NCBI RefSeq assembly: GCF_003473485.1
Contig: NC_053048.1
Span: 38,560,755-38,624,754 of the forward strand
Length of the DNA stretch: 64,000 nucleotides
Reading direction: 5' to 3'
DNA from: Medicago truncatula
Lineage: Eukaryota; Streptophyta; Magnoliopsida; Fabales; Fabaceae
A model generated the notes under the pieces. The model ran no database searches, was not told where the DNA came from, and saw nothing but the letters and a program-made list of their open reading frames with translations. The stretch's first letter is position 1, and every line of letters starts with the position of its first letter. Positions 22,830 through 33,859 of this stretch are shown in pieces. The position numbers and the translations under genes were made by a program.

Positions 22830-23764
22830 AAAACTTATGCATAACTGTTTATAATTTTCTATTTTATTTTCCAATTGAACTTTGACTATGTTCTACATTC
22901 ACTATACTTTCATAAGTAACAGATAAATCCAGTTTTTTGAGACATTTGATAATATTGAGGAAAGTGAAAAGAATAATAATGCATCCTCGTGTTTTTCTTC
23001 CAAAATGAATAAAATAACTTCTACAATACATACTAATACTATGTAAACCTTTCAACCAAAAAAAGAAAAACATACTATAAAAACTGTATTTATTATGAAC
23101 AGTATATATATACAGTTTGTTTGAGGGGCAAGGAATATACAATATGATTTGTACTATTCGGCATACTTTAATTAAGTTCAATTCATTTCACACGGTCCAT
23201 AAAAAGACAAAACAAATACACTAGTTATGTTGAAAAAATAATATTATGTACACATTTAAAACAACCTTATGTCATTTAGAAGTGCATTTCCTAAAGCATG
23301 AGTTCTTCAGTAACGAGGGCAGGGTGAAAAATAGCACCTAGTCGTATTTAGTTTGCTAAATCCGTCATATGTTATGTTTACAATGAAGCATATCTAATCG
23401 GCAACTATTCACCTGTCTTCAAGTGTTGTTCAATATACTCCATGCTTTCTTTATTTGTTGAATGTTATTGTATATAAATTAAGAAATTTAATCTATTATT
23501 TTTTTTAACATTTGAAAGGCGTAAACCTAAGTAAACATCATGGAACAATACGGAAAGTAGAGACCGTCAAAAATCAAAATAATTCATCTAATCATTTTTA
23601 TAAAAAAAAAATAAAAAAAAGATAGGTCAACAAAACTTAATGTATGATAGCTACAAAAAGGATTGGAGGGTGTATCTGGTAAGAAAAAATGGGAGCAAAG
23701 CCTATAGAGGATAATCGAAAAATAACATCACTTCAAAGTCAGACACTTATCGACCTCTAAAAAT
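22830..23764. other. AT-rich intergenic stretch
   Basis: No gene, RNA or clear element recognised; open frames on the minus strand (22864-23181) are AT-biased and lack homology. Confidence 0.4.
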
Positions 23765-23935
23765 GAAAAATTGTCTTTCTCCTTTTAAAATTGTTCATTC
23801 TCTTAATTCAAGTTCGTCATTTTTTAGCGTAAGTTAACTCACGCTGACACTTTAAGACTGATTGAACTGTCGAACGTGAGTTAACTCACGCTGAATTAAG
23901 GAAATGAGAAAAAACGAAAGGAAGATGAACAATTT
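23765..23935. mobile_element. Palindromic MITE containing gttaactcacg motifs
   Basis: The left arm 'aaaaattgtctttctcctt' pairs imperfectly with right-arm sequence ending 'gaagatgaacaatttt'. The centre contains two near-palindromes, 'gcgtaagttaactcacgc' (about 23828) and 'cgtgagttaactcacg' (about 23875). The same motif recurs in elements at 28990-29130 and 55456-56170. Confidence 0.5.
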
Positions 23936-24389
23936 TCCTAAAAAAAGTTAGCAGAAATCTAGTACTTACCACCAAGCTACATCCCGTAGTGATGCAATGA
24001 CTAGTAAGCCCGTGGGTTTGTTTTAAAGATTTGAGATTAGCAAATAGCAAAGGGTTAAATATTTTATGCAATTGAAGAAAAAAAAACATTTCTCACTTAT
24101 AGTGAATTTTTATGCTTTATGTGTCACTTCAATGTTGTTTTAATTTTATTTTATTTTGATGACCAAAAGAATAAAAAAAATCGTCAATAATTCATTCTCT
24201 TAAGCCCATTAGTTTGGTCCATAACAACATCTTCATCATTTGCATTCACAATTACAAAATAGACCAAAGAGGAAAAAAAATAGACAAAATAATAATAATT
24301 GGACAACAAGACATGTGTGTGTTTCCTTCTCTGGTATGTGACCAAATAACCTTCTTGAAAATTGAAGTGATTAATTCATGGTTTAGATG
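23936..24389. other. AT-rich intergenic stretch
   Basis: No gene or clear element recognised. Confidence 0.35.
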
Positions 24390-25610
24390 ATTCTTGCTTG
24401 ATAAACGAGTCAACTAAGTCTTAGGTTGGTTACTTGTGAGACAAGTTAGTTAAGTCTGTTAATTTTCTTGAGAATTTTTAGCTAGTTAGTTGCTTGTTAG
24501 TACTTGTAGACAACACATGTTGATCATTGTAATTGTATCATTCCCTTATGATTGGATAAACCGGTTTCAAGATATTATTCATTTTTCTCTTTTCTGTTAC
24601 ATTCAACTTCAGCATTACCATAATCATCAAATTATTGCTATAATAGAGTCCGGTTCGTTTCAAGCTTCAAGATAAGCAATGTCAAATGGAAGCACAACAT
24701 TGAATAAATTCCCAACAAACCAACCGATTTTCAAAGGAGAAATTTCCAATAGGTGGTGTGCACAAACGAACGCCATATATTCAGATTTTAAGATGTTGCA
24801 TTGGAAAACAATGTTACTGGCGCACAAAGGGCAACACATCGTGAACACATCAAGAAAGATGCAAAAGTCTATTCTTGATTCACCAATGTGTGAATTCAAA
24901 TATCTTTGATAGGATAATTGAAGATGAGACAACAAAGGGTGCATGAGATACACTCAAGAAAGGTGTATGGTGGAGACAAAATAATCTCAAGAAGATATGG
25001 CTTTAAGCTTTGAGAAGACAATATGAGATGATCCAGATGAATGAAGCTGAATCATTTGCATAATTCTTCTCAAGATTGGTGATGCTAACTAATTAGCCAA
25101 ATGAAGGATATGGTGAATGTTGAGTTTATGAGAATTTGGAGAATTAGAGCCAAAAGAGCCATAATGGTTTGATTGAGAAAAGAAATCATAGAAAAACATT
25201 TTGATCAAAAGATAGAAAATGAGTACATACTTGTCCATATTTATAGGACTAATCAGACTAACCAATTGTGTAACTAACTTCAAACTCCACTAACTAACTT
25301 GTAACCAACTATTAACTAACCCTAATTAACACACTAAATCCTAATAATCTTAACAGTGAAACAGTTAGTGACTTGATGAAGATTGAAAATATGTTGAGAA
25401 CCTTAACTGCAAGTGTTGATCATATTAGGTGAAAAGAATTGCAAGCCTCACTAGAAGTACAAAAATTGAGATTGAAGCAAAGTAACTCGTATAAGGTTAC
25501 ATCACAATCTCATCAACCCAAGATTCACAAGAAACGAGTCAAAAGGTAACAAAGGAAAAAAGATGTGGAAAAAGAAGGAAATTTTTTGAAGGTTCTAACA
25601 AGAATTCAAA
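24390..25610 (+). mobile_element. Ty1/copia retrotransposon relic: LTR-like end and gag fragment
   Basis: From 24679 translation starts MSNGSTTLNK, continues with an IFKGE..RWCAQ motif, and in shifted frames carries LRRQYEMIQMNEAESFA (about 25006) and SDLMKIENMLRTLTAS (about 25370). These are typical of plant copia gag (UBN2-type) sequences. Several frameshifts and stops make it non-functional. About 24390-24660 upstream is probably LTR-derived. A solo LTR interrupts the gag at 25118-25355. Confidence 0.7.
25118..25355 (-). mobile_element. 238-bp solo LTR inserted in the copia gag relic
   Basis: The insert starts TGTTGAG, ends CTTAACA, and is flanked by a perfect 5-bp duplication 'gtgaa' (25113-25117, 25356-25360). 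Conceptually removing the insert and one duplication leaves the gag reading frame continuous across the site, which supports the exact borders. On the minus strand it contains a TATA-like 'cctataaatatgg', suggesting that is its transcriptional orientation. No second LTR or interior is present. Confidence 0.75.
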
Positions 25611-26499
25611 TAATCAAGAAATTAAAATCAATTTCTATTTATAAAAACATTATCAAGTCTATCCTAATTATCCCATAATTGATGTCCAAACATCTTAGCA
25701 TATAATAATTAACACAACTAACTTAAAAGAGTTCAATGAAAATGTTAAAAACTTTGGATGTTACATCCATTCTCTTAGAGTAAACTCATGAGTTTGGATC
25801 TATTATCACAAAATACTCTTGGCTACTCTCTTTTACTCATAACTTCAACGTGAACTCGTAAAGTATGTTCTTAAGCAAGCAAATGAGGTTACTTATAGGT
25901 TTAACAAAAAACCTATAAGTAACAAAAAAAACCTTTAAGAATCAAACTTTTCACATTGCACGTTAACTTTGCGGGATAAATTATAAAAATACTTGTTGTT
26001 CATTGCTCACGGTTTTTTCTCTCAAAATACTCAACTTTTTAGTGAGTTATTCAAAGTCATTGCACATGGATTAATAAATTTAATTTATGCACAACCTGGT
26101 ATTAGTGTGGTACAACCTGATATTAATCAATTTCGGCAAACATATTGATCGATTAATTCACATAAATTGACTTTTGGATAAAAAAAAGATTTTGGTAAGT
26201 AAAACTAGAGTCTAACCTGAAGCGCCATAAAGCCGATTGTAAGGATTGTTGTCTACAACTCCAACGACACTTAACTGCCGTTAGAGGTTTTTTTTCTTTC
26301 AATTTTTGTGTTCCTGTATATGCAGGTTCATAATACAACGAGAATTAACTACCTTTGCTAGCGAGCAGTTAACTACCGCTTAAAGTATTTTGATATTTTT
26401 TAAGTGTTAAAGAGCAATTTTTGAAGTTAGAATAGCAATTTCCCAAACTTTATTGCTGCTACAGCTAAGCCCATTGAGAGACTTATCAAGTACTTTAAA
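25611..26499. other. AT-rich intergenic stretch
   Basis: No gene recognised. A short inverted repeat is present near 25888-25925 ('acttataggtttaac' and 'aaaacctataagt'). Confidence 0.35.
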
Positions 26500-26625
26500 G
26501 AATTCTGCTCATTACCCAAACAATATCGCTCATTCCCAAAATAAATATCCAAAATGCCCCTGCACATGTTAACATGCGTTGCGTAACTTAAGTTGCGCTA
26601 CGTGACTTATGTTGAACTAAATTGA
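26500..26625. mobile_element. One end of the gaattctgctcatta TIR family
   Basis: 'gaattctgctcattaccc' followed by 'gctcattcccaaaataaat' matches the left terminus of the complete element at 55456-56170. The matching right end was not found nearby, so this copy is partial or has been split by later insertions. Confidence 0.5.
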
Positions 26626-26734
26626 GGCATATAAAAATATCTGATTTTATTAATAATTCATACAATACAATAATTCTTACAATAATTTATTCAAATTCAC
26701 TACTTATTTTCTCCTTCTTTGGGGTAAAAAGTGA

Positions 26735-26951
26735 ACAATCTTCATGGGGTAAAATAGTGAGCAGCCTTCATGGGGAAAATACATTATTAACCCTTGGGCT
26801 AAATTTAAATTTGATTTTTTTATACCCCAAGAAGAATCTTTTTACCCATGGTAAAAAGTTTATGCAGTAAAAAAAAAGCAAATTTAAACTTATCCCAAGG
26901 ATCGATCACTTCCCCATGTCGGCTTCTCACTATTTTACCCCGACGAAGATT
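26735..26951. mobile_element. Long imperfect palindrome (MITE-like)
   Basis: The left arm 'cttcatggggtaaaatagt' (from 26741) is complemented by 'actattttaccccgacgaag' ending at 26950. The inner segments 'cccttgggctaaatttaaa' and 'tttaaacttatcccaagg' also pair. No coding capacity and no clear target duplication. Confidence 0.6.
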
Positions 26952-26959
26952 GATCAGTT

Positions 26960-28738
26960 TGTTGAGGCAAAATCCCTAATTTATTTTAAAGATAACAAAC
27001 CTTGATGATTAAGGAATTAATAGACTTTGATTAATTTGTTGGTATTTAACTTGTGCTCTTGAGTGGTTAACTAAGACAGGAACAAGTTTCAATTCATACC
27101 AAGATACAAAGAATCAAAGGACATAAAGACTTAAGAACTTAGTCAGAGTTCAGAAAGTTAAAAAGAGTTCAGAAGGTTGGACAGAGTTCAGAAGGTTGTT
27201 CATGATGAACATCAAGAACCAAGCCCATAAATTCATGAACTAAATGAAGAACATGCAAGGTTCACGTGACTTAAATGAAAGCCCAGAAAAGTACATGACT
27301 AAGATCAATCAAGGAATAAAAGCATTTATTTGATTAAAGTCAAAAAGGGCATCTTCAATGTTCATTTAAGACTATGAACAATTGAAGTACAAAACATTAG
27401 GAATATTCCATTAAGAATATCATCCTAGATGTTTTCCATGCTGCACTTCATAAATGTTTCACTATTAGGATTTGATTACATCAATTACAAGTCTTACAAA
27501 TCATCCTAAGTGAAACAAAAGAAACATTCTAAAGTCCCCTGAGTTCAGAAAGTTCAATCCTGCTCCATGCTTTTTCTGACGTGAACAGTACAGTGGTTGG
27601 AAAGCAAAAGGCAAAGTCAAAGGCAAGATCAGATCTGATCCAACAAGATCTCGACACATAAGGGAGTTGGTACTGTACAAAGCAAACCAAATCTCCTAAA
27701 GCATGGAAGTGAAGTGACAGCTCCACTTTATGAGATCCTGCACGCGCTCCAAGACATATTTCAAAGAAGATCTGTTCTATCAACATTCTGAAGTCGTACA
27801 AAGCAAATCTTCAAAGTACAACCCAGAAATTCATGAGACATTCATCTGCAAAAGCCCAGATGCATATCTGACCGTTCATCCACATGAACCCAGATGAAGA
27901 TCATGAAGAACACAACAACATTCTGAAGTATTTCAGTTTGTCCAGAATTTCAAGTTAAAGTTGGTGGGTCCCAGGACACGTGGCATAAGACCAGTGGTCA
28001 CTCTCCAACGGCTACAAAGGCTCAAGAACTCTATAAATAGAGATCAAGACCTCAGCATAACACACACCTTTGCAAAGCATACAAGAAAACAACATAAGAG
28101 TGTTTGAAGCTTTAGCAAAAATATTGATCATCACAAAGATTCCAAGAAGTCTTCAAAAGTGCAAATCAATATCTCCCTTATCTTTTCAAAGATAAATCTC
28201 AACCTCCATTCTTCTCTTGTCTGATCTATATCATTCAACTTCCATACAAATTGTAAAGAAAAGTCTCATCTAGCTTTAGGGGTACTAAAATGTTATTTGA
28301 GCAGAAAGGTGTAAAGTCTAAGTGGTTAACTTAGCAAGAAAGGTGTAAGCTTGCTGTGGCTAAGAGAATACAGTTATTGTAATTGTTCAGGTGAACAAGG
28401 TTGTAAGGTGCAGGATTTGAGAAGTTATCTCAAGCATCATAGTGGAAAATCTCACAAAATTGTGAGGAGTGGACTAACCCACATTGGGTGAACCACTATA
28501 AATTTCTGTGTGTTCTTCTTCTCTTCTCTTTACTATTTACTTACAGTAAACACAACACACACAAACACATTTAATTATTTAAATTGTTTTTATACTAACA
28601 CTTCAGAACGTTCTGAAGTCTGTCTGTTAACTTAACCATTCCAAGTTATCAACTTGAGAATAACTTTTAAGTGACAGGATTAATTTTAAAGGGTCACAAT
28701 TCAAACCCCCCTTCCTTGTGACTATTTTATCTACTTCA
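26960..28738 (+). mobile_element. 1.78-kb solo LTR (probably SIRE/Maximus-like copia)
   Basis: The segment starts TGTTGAGGCAAAATCCC and ends CTACTTCA, and is flanked by a perfect 5-bp duplication 'cagtt' (26955-26959, 28739-28743). A promoter-like 'ctctataaatagag' lies at about 28029. The 3' part has 'ttcaaacccccctt', seen at the LTR ends of legume SIRE-type elements (from memory). No internal genes and no second copy are present, so it is a solo LTR left by LTR-LTR recombination. Minus-strand open frames inside are chance. Confidence 0.8.
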
Positions 28739-28743
28739 CAGTT

Positions 28744-29135
28744 TTGCCCTCAAAGAGAATATTGAAAAAGAAAGAAAGAAGAGAAATAGAGGGAGAAAGT
28801 GAGGAGGGGGAGAAAGTGATATGGTGTGAGAAATTAGGAAAGTATGGAGGGGTATTTATAGGTGGAAATGGTAGTATAGGTTGTAAACACCATTAATGTG
28901 GTCAAAAAACGTGTAAAATGGTGTTAAAAACGTGTGGATTGAATGTTGAAAAACTGACCACATACAAAAAAATGTCTGTTCTTCAATTCTGCACCGGTCA
29001 ACTGGCGCGAGTTAACTCACTCAGAATACACTAGCGCAAGTTAAGTCACGCTACGTGACTTAACTTAGATAAAAAATACACTAGCGCTTGTTATGTCACG
29101 TAGCGTGACTTAACATAGGTAAAAAAACACACTAA
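28744..29135. repeat. Sequence with clustered gttaactcac / gtgacttaac motifs
   Basis: About 28990-29130 has four related motifs: 'gcgcgagttaactcactc', 'gcgcaagttaagtcacgc', 'acgtgacttaactta' and 'gtcacgtagcgtgactta'. They resemble the 'gcgtgagttaactcacgc' palindrome of the TIR family at 55456-56170. It is probably the continuation of the element interrupted by the solo LTR. Confidence 0.45.
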
Positions 29136-30070
29136 TGCGTGTTTAAATATCGATTGTGATTTGTATCCATATTTAATGTCTGGTACACATCGAGGAACAG
29201 ACTTTTAACATGTTTTTTCTCCCTAAAACTTATTAAATGCTTGGATTTATTTTTTTTTTGATTTTTTTTACCTAAGTTGGAGTTTCAGTTTTGCTAATTA
29301 GAAAAACTAAATCAAATACCACCTTTAGAAAAACTTGCATTTGTCTTACCCTAAAACAAGGATAAAGTGGTTTAGAATACGAATTTTTCAGCAGCGTGTT
29401 TGGTTTGACATTTTCCATGATAAACAGGCATCTCAATGTTACTTCTGTTGTAAATTTAAGAAGCCATAAACCCTAACTTCTAATAGACGCATTTTTAATA
29501 GACACACGTCTAATGTGAACTCTCTCGTGAAAACAAACATAACACATAAGTAAGATTCTTTCCCACTACTTGGCCAATTATATGAAACTATTTCACATTA
29601 AAGAAAAGAGTCGTGCCATACATTCCATATTTCTTTAGACCCAAAATTTCACGAACCTTATTTTCAAGAGTTAAAAGGAATATTAAAACTGTTTAAATTC
29701 CCCGTTTGACGGAAAACACATTGTCAATGGTGTGAATCAATCATAATTTATTGCAATGAATTCGTGATCAATTGAAATTGAAGTGAAAAAACTATAATAA
29801 ATAAGGATTTCAATTTTTTCCAAAGACCATTTCATTATCTCTAGACCAAAAAAATATTTAAAGTTTTTATTTCATACGTTTCTTAGTCAAAAAAGAAATC
29901 ACACAATTACATAGAAATTCTAGTAAAAAAAAAAAAGAAAAGAAAAAAGTTGAATAACAATATTGACGTAATTAAAATTGTTTGGGGAGAAAGAAAAGAA
30001 TAATCTAGAGAGAGTAATAAAAAAATAAAAAAATAAAAAAACAGAATTAACACGGAACAAGGGTTATTGA
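29136..30070. other. Intergenic sequence upstream of eIF5
   Basis: No gene seen. AT-rich with A-rich tracts near 29924-29948 and 30013-30041. The final few hundred bases would include distal promoter sequence of eIF5. Confidence 0.4.
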
Positions 30071-30077
30071 TGAGTGC

Positions 30078-30087
30078 TATATATAAA
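30078..30087 (+). promoter_or_regulatory. TATA box of the eIF5 gene
   Basis: 'tatatataaa' is followed about 30-40 bp downstream by 'ccgcaccgttctcataatc' and then a long CT-rich leader ('tttctctctcgctgcgcctc'), as expected at a plant transcription start. Confidence 0.55.
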
Positions 30088-30109
30088 TTTGAGTTGTATT
30101 GTTATGAGC

Positions 30110-31493
30110 CGCACCGTTCTCATAATCTCAAAACACAAACAAACACACACTTTCTCTCTCGCTGCGCCTCCTATCGCCTCCACCACTCTCTTCTTTCAAT
30201 CTCTTCTAGGGTTTGCTTTCTCTCTCTATCTCTTCCTTTTTCTATCACTTTTTCAATATTCCTTCATATTTTTTTCATGATTATTTATCTGTTTATTTGA
30301 TTTTCAATTAACCTAGATCGTGTTATCTGAATCTTGTTCTACCTCTATTTGTTTTCGATTTAATTTATATTTTTGTTTGATGAGTTTTGATTTTAATCGA
30401 TGATATATGATTGAGATCTGAATGTTTTCGACTATGATTTTGTTGCGTTGTTGTGTGTAACGATATTTCGTTAAGCTTAATCTGGTGATAAAGGTTTTTG
30501 TATTTGAATTGAAAAATTGTTTTGTATCATTGTTTGCTTGATTAACTGTTATTTCTTTTTGGATTTTGGATTTTTTTTTATTGTGTTAGGTTTAGGTTAT
30601 TATTTATTATTTATTTATGAATGATTAGGTTTAAATTACGGTGTTTGTATATGCTTTAATCTGGATTGATCTGGTTTAGGTTTAGGTTGTATAAGATTGA
30701 TTAGGTTTTAGGTTTAGGTTATATTTAGATGTTTTTTATAGAGCTGAATTATTTTTGCAGATTACTGTGTGTTTGTAAATGATTTAAGGCCTGGTTATCA
30801 TTGTTTTGTTCATTTGATTATAATATGCTTAAATGATTAAGCTATTTTCAAGCTGATTTTGGCAAAATATTGTTATTTTTGGCTGCAGATGGTTACAATT
30901 AGTTATTATTAACTATTTCCAACTTTGTCGTTTTCGATACTTGTTTGTGCTTTTCTAACCGTCATTTGCTATGTGTTATTCAGTCATTAATATGCGCTAA
31001 TATTGTCGGTTTATTGTGTTTTATTGTGTTTCCGTAACGTTGATCATTTTACTGTTCATTAAGGCATTAATGTTGGGTTTTTAACTACTTTTGCCTGCTG
31101 TTATTTTGTCGTTTATCGGAAGTGTTTTAATTATCAAATATTTCACTTTTGTAACCAAATTAATGTAGCTTGTGGTTGTTGATTCAGGATTCCTGCTAGT
31201 TCTGCGGTGGCAGATTCTGAGGTGAAGGTGCAACGTTGAAGTTTCTTTCATGTTTGAACAGGCAACCATCCATCTGGGAGCAATTGAGTTGCTTAGAGAG
31301 TGTTTTTCTTCTTCTAAGAAAAAGAACAAGCCGTTACTTAGAAAAATCAGCTGTATGCATCGTGCCCCATACCAGGAACATACTGAGCTCTGTAATTTCT
31401 ATTTGCAACCTCCCGCAACCTCTAAAGGAGATCTTCATTGCTGACTGTGATATTCTCCTCTGTTTCTCCGAGACTTCCTGCATTTGAATCATC
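30110..31493 (+). promoter_or_regulatory. eIF5 5' leader with probable leader intron
   Basis: The CT-rich segment about 30110-30300 looks like the first leader exon. The T-rich stretch that follows (30300-31180), with repeated 'ggtttaggtt', looks like an intron. Candidate acceptors are 'ttgattcag' ending at 31187 and 'catgtttgaacag' ending at 31260. The donor cannot be fixed from sequence alone ('agggtttgc' near 30208 is one option). Which acceptor is used decides whether the upstream AUG at 31250 is in the mRNA. Confidence 0.5.
31250..31444 (+). promoter_or_regulatory. Upstream ORF (64 codons) in the eIF5 leader
   Basis: An ATG at 31250 in poor context (T at -3, T at +4) opens a 64-codon frame ending at TGA 31442-31444, 49 nt before the main start. 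A second in-frame ATG is at 31355, also in poor context (T at -3). The main eIF5 ATG at 31494 is in strong context (A at -3, G at +4). Inhibitory upstream AUGs in weak context are known in eIF5 mRNAs, where excess eIF5 relaxes start selection and represses its own synthesis. Whether this frame does so is inference and depends on leader splicing. Confidence 0.5.
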
Positions 31494-32813
31494 ATGGCGT
31501 TACAGAACATTGGTGCTGGCAACAGCGATGATGCCTTCTACAGGTACAAGATGCCTAGAATGATTACCAAAATTGAGGGCAGAGGTAATGGCATCAAAAC
31601 GAATATTGTCAACATGGTTGATATTGCAAAAGCTTTGGCAAGGCCAGCCTCTTACACAACCAAGTATTTTGGCTGTGAACTTGGAGCACAGTCAAAATTC
31701 GATGAGAAAACTGGGACTTCTCATGTCAACGGAGCACATGATACTGCGAAACTTGCTGGCCTTCTTGAGAACTTCATCAAGAAATACGTCCAGTGTTATG
31801 GTTGTGGAAATCCTGAAACTGAGATCATAATTACCAAGACTCAAATGATCCAGATGAAATGTGCTGCTTGTGGTTTTGTGTCTGACGTGGATATGAGAGA
31901 CAAGCTGACTACCTTCATCATTAAGAACCCACCAGAGAGTAAGAAGGGCGGCAAGGACAAGAAGGCCATGAGGAGAGCTGAGAAGGAGAGACTGAAGGAA
32001 GGTGAAGCAGCTGATGAGGAGCTGAAAAAGCTGAAGAAAGAGGCTGTCAAGAAGAAGGGAGCTAAGGAAAGCACCGCAAAAACAAGCTCTTCAAAGAAAA
32101 AAGGAAATGGCTCTGATGAAGACCACACATCTCCTACTCGAAGTCAAGTCGATGAGAAGGATGAGGCTGAAGATGAAGATGATGTACAGTGGCAAACAGA
32201 TACATCACTAGAGGCTGCTCGGCTGCGGATCCAAGAACAGTTGAGTGCTGTGACAGCTGATATGGTTATGCTCTCCACAACTGAACCTGAGAAGGAGGAG
32301 AAAGCAGCTGCAAAGGTAAGTGACAATCCCGCTAATGGTAATGGTAACTCCATGAACTACAAGACTCTGGTTGGGGAAATCAAAGCTGATTTGAAGAAAG
32401 GTGCTTCGGCCAAAGAATTGGTGGCCCATTGGGCATCACTTCCCGTCTCTCCACAAGAAAAGATGAGTGCTCTGTATGAAGCCCTATTTGGTGACATTGA
32501 GAAAGGGTTTGCAAAAGAAGCAATTAAGAAGAAGAATTACCTTGCTGCTGCAGTTGCTGTGGAAGAGGGTATGCCGTTGCTGTTGCTGCGTGCAATTGAG
32601 GAATTTTCTTGCAAGTCCACTTCCAATGCACTCAAGGAAGTTGCCCTGGTTCTGAAGGCACTCTATGATGCTGATGCGCTGGAGGAAGAGCACATATTGC
32701 AGTGGTATCAAGAAGGGCTGAAAGGAGACACCAAAAATGCTCAGATTTGGAAGAATGTGAAACCCTTCATTGAATGGCTTCAGAGTGCAGAGTCAGAGTC
32801 GGAGGAAGAATAA
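31494..32813 (+). CDS. EIF5: Eukaryotic translation initiation factor 5 (eIF5), 439 aa
   Basis: The coding region is a single exon. eIF5 is the GTPase-activating protein for eIF2 in the 43S/48S preinitiation complex and helps control start-codon selection. The N-terminal GAP domain (about 1-150) has the FYRYKMPR motif, with the predicted arginine finger at R17, and a four-cysteine zinc ribbon at C101, C104, C123 and C126. A Lys/Glu-rich charged linker follows (about 145-235). The C-terminal W2/HEAT domain (about 275-435) ends in the aromatic/acidic box (IWKNVKPFIEWL, then ESESEEE) that binds eIF2-beta and eIF3. Length matches plant eIF5 (about 435-450 aa). The start ATG is in strong context (A at -3, G at +4). 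Neighbours are unrelated. Identity is very secure. Confidence 0.97.
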   Translation: MALQNIGAGNSDDAFYRYKMPRMITKIEGRGNGIKTNIVNMVDIAKALARPASYTTKYFGCELGAQSKFDEKTGTSHVNGAHDTAKLAGLLENFIKKYVQCYGCGNPETEIIITKTQMIQMKCAACGFVSDVDMRDKLTTFIIKNPPESKKGGKDKKAMRRAEKERLKEGEAADEELKKLKKEAVKKKGAKESTAKTSSSKKKGNGSDEDHTSPTRSQVDEKDEAEDEDDVQWQTDTSLEAARLRIQEQLSAVTADMVMLSTTEPEKEEKAAAKVSDNPANGNGNSMNYKTLVGEIKADLKKGASAKELVAHWASLPVSPQEKMSALYEALFGDIEKGFAKEAIKKKNYLAAAVAVEEGMPLLLLRAIEEFSCKSTSNALKEVALVLKALYDADALEEEHILQWYQEGLKGDTKNAQIWKNVKPFIEWLQSAESESEEE

Positions 32814-33859
32814 TGTGTCTGTGAATTGTCGACATCTGTTGCTATGTTTGTGTCTTTTATTTAGAATAAAGGGTCTGTTTTCCCTATGTGTCATTGAGTT
32901 TTTGTTTTAAAACTTTTGAGTGATGATGTTTGCCTGTTTTTGGCTCGTAATGTTATGGTCTGAGACTGTTCCGTAGTATCTCTTTTGAGCTTTGTTTAAA
33001 CTTGGAATTGTGATGTGTGTTTGTGTTTGTTGAACTATTCCCTAGTAATGTTATAATTTACTTTTAATTGACAGGTTGCTGTTTCTACTTGTTCTTCATA
33101 CGTTATCGTTTGTACTATTTGTTCTTCATGTTATGATTTGTTTGTTTAGGAATTTCTATGTTACACTATTGCAGAAGTTGGAAGAACGACACCATCTCGC
33201 ACGCTGACTAGTGAATTAATCCAATTATAAATTTGAGGATTAAATTAAAGATTACATTGAAGGATAATTTGCTAGAGCTTAATAGAAGAAGAAACTATGC
33301 ATTATAATGAACAATAACGTCTAGTCACATTGATTCTCATTTTCAAACTAGGAGCTACATCAATATCTTCATCAATTCAGGTCTTTTATGATCTGATTTT
33401 TTTTAACATCATTGCGATCTTTTCATCTGAAGTAGACCGTGGAATCACTGAATATGGATGGCACGCAATTGAGACTGCCCCATGTCATTTTCCTCACGTG
33501 ATTGCACAAAGGAATTATGATCCTGTGCATAAAAATATAAAGATTAAAACCGATTACTGTACATAAGGAATTGTTATCAGCTTGTTGAAATAAAAGCATT
33601 TGACTAATTCAAATGACGCGGAGTGATAACAAATAGTGCACCAAAAGGGTTTATATAAGATTTTTATATAAGGGTTTTTCTATTTTGAACATGATAGAAA
33701 AAACCCTTATATAAATCTATTTTATAACTATGGCTTGGACACATGGAATTTGTAATGATCTAACCAACTATTTTATGGGTCTGCAATGAAAAATTTCAAA
33801 TATAATAAGCACTGATTTTTACTGTCTAATCCTATTAAACAAAACCAAATACAAATGTT
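32814..33859. other. eIF5 3' flank and intergenic region
   Basis: 'aataaa' at 32865-32870, about 50 bp past the eIF5 stop, is a likely poly-A signal. The rest has no gene. A hairpin lies at 33660-33720. On the minus side this is the 3' flank of the RING-CH gene. Confidence 0.45.
33660..33720. repeat. Small inverted repeat with ~24-bp arms
   Basis: 'tatataagggtttttctat' and its complement 'atagaaaaaacccttatata' are separated by about 10 bp ('tttgaacatg'). The arms are near-perfect. It is too short and AT-rich to name; it could be a mini-foldback element or a chance-retained transcript hairpin. Confidence 0.6.

Noticed and set aside
27529-27801. 90-codon minus-strand frame
   Set aside because: It lies within the solo LTR 26960-28738 and lacks homology.
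30067-30300. Ser/Leu/Phe-rich frames near the eIF5 transcription start
   Set aside because: They are translations of the CT-rich leader and intron start, not conserved protein.
31841-32711. Antisense frames within eIF5
   Set aside because: Shadows of the strongly coding sense strand (Lys/Glu-rich sense gives Phe/Ser/Leu-rich antisense).
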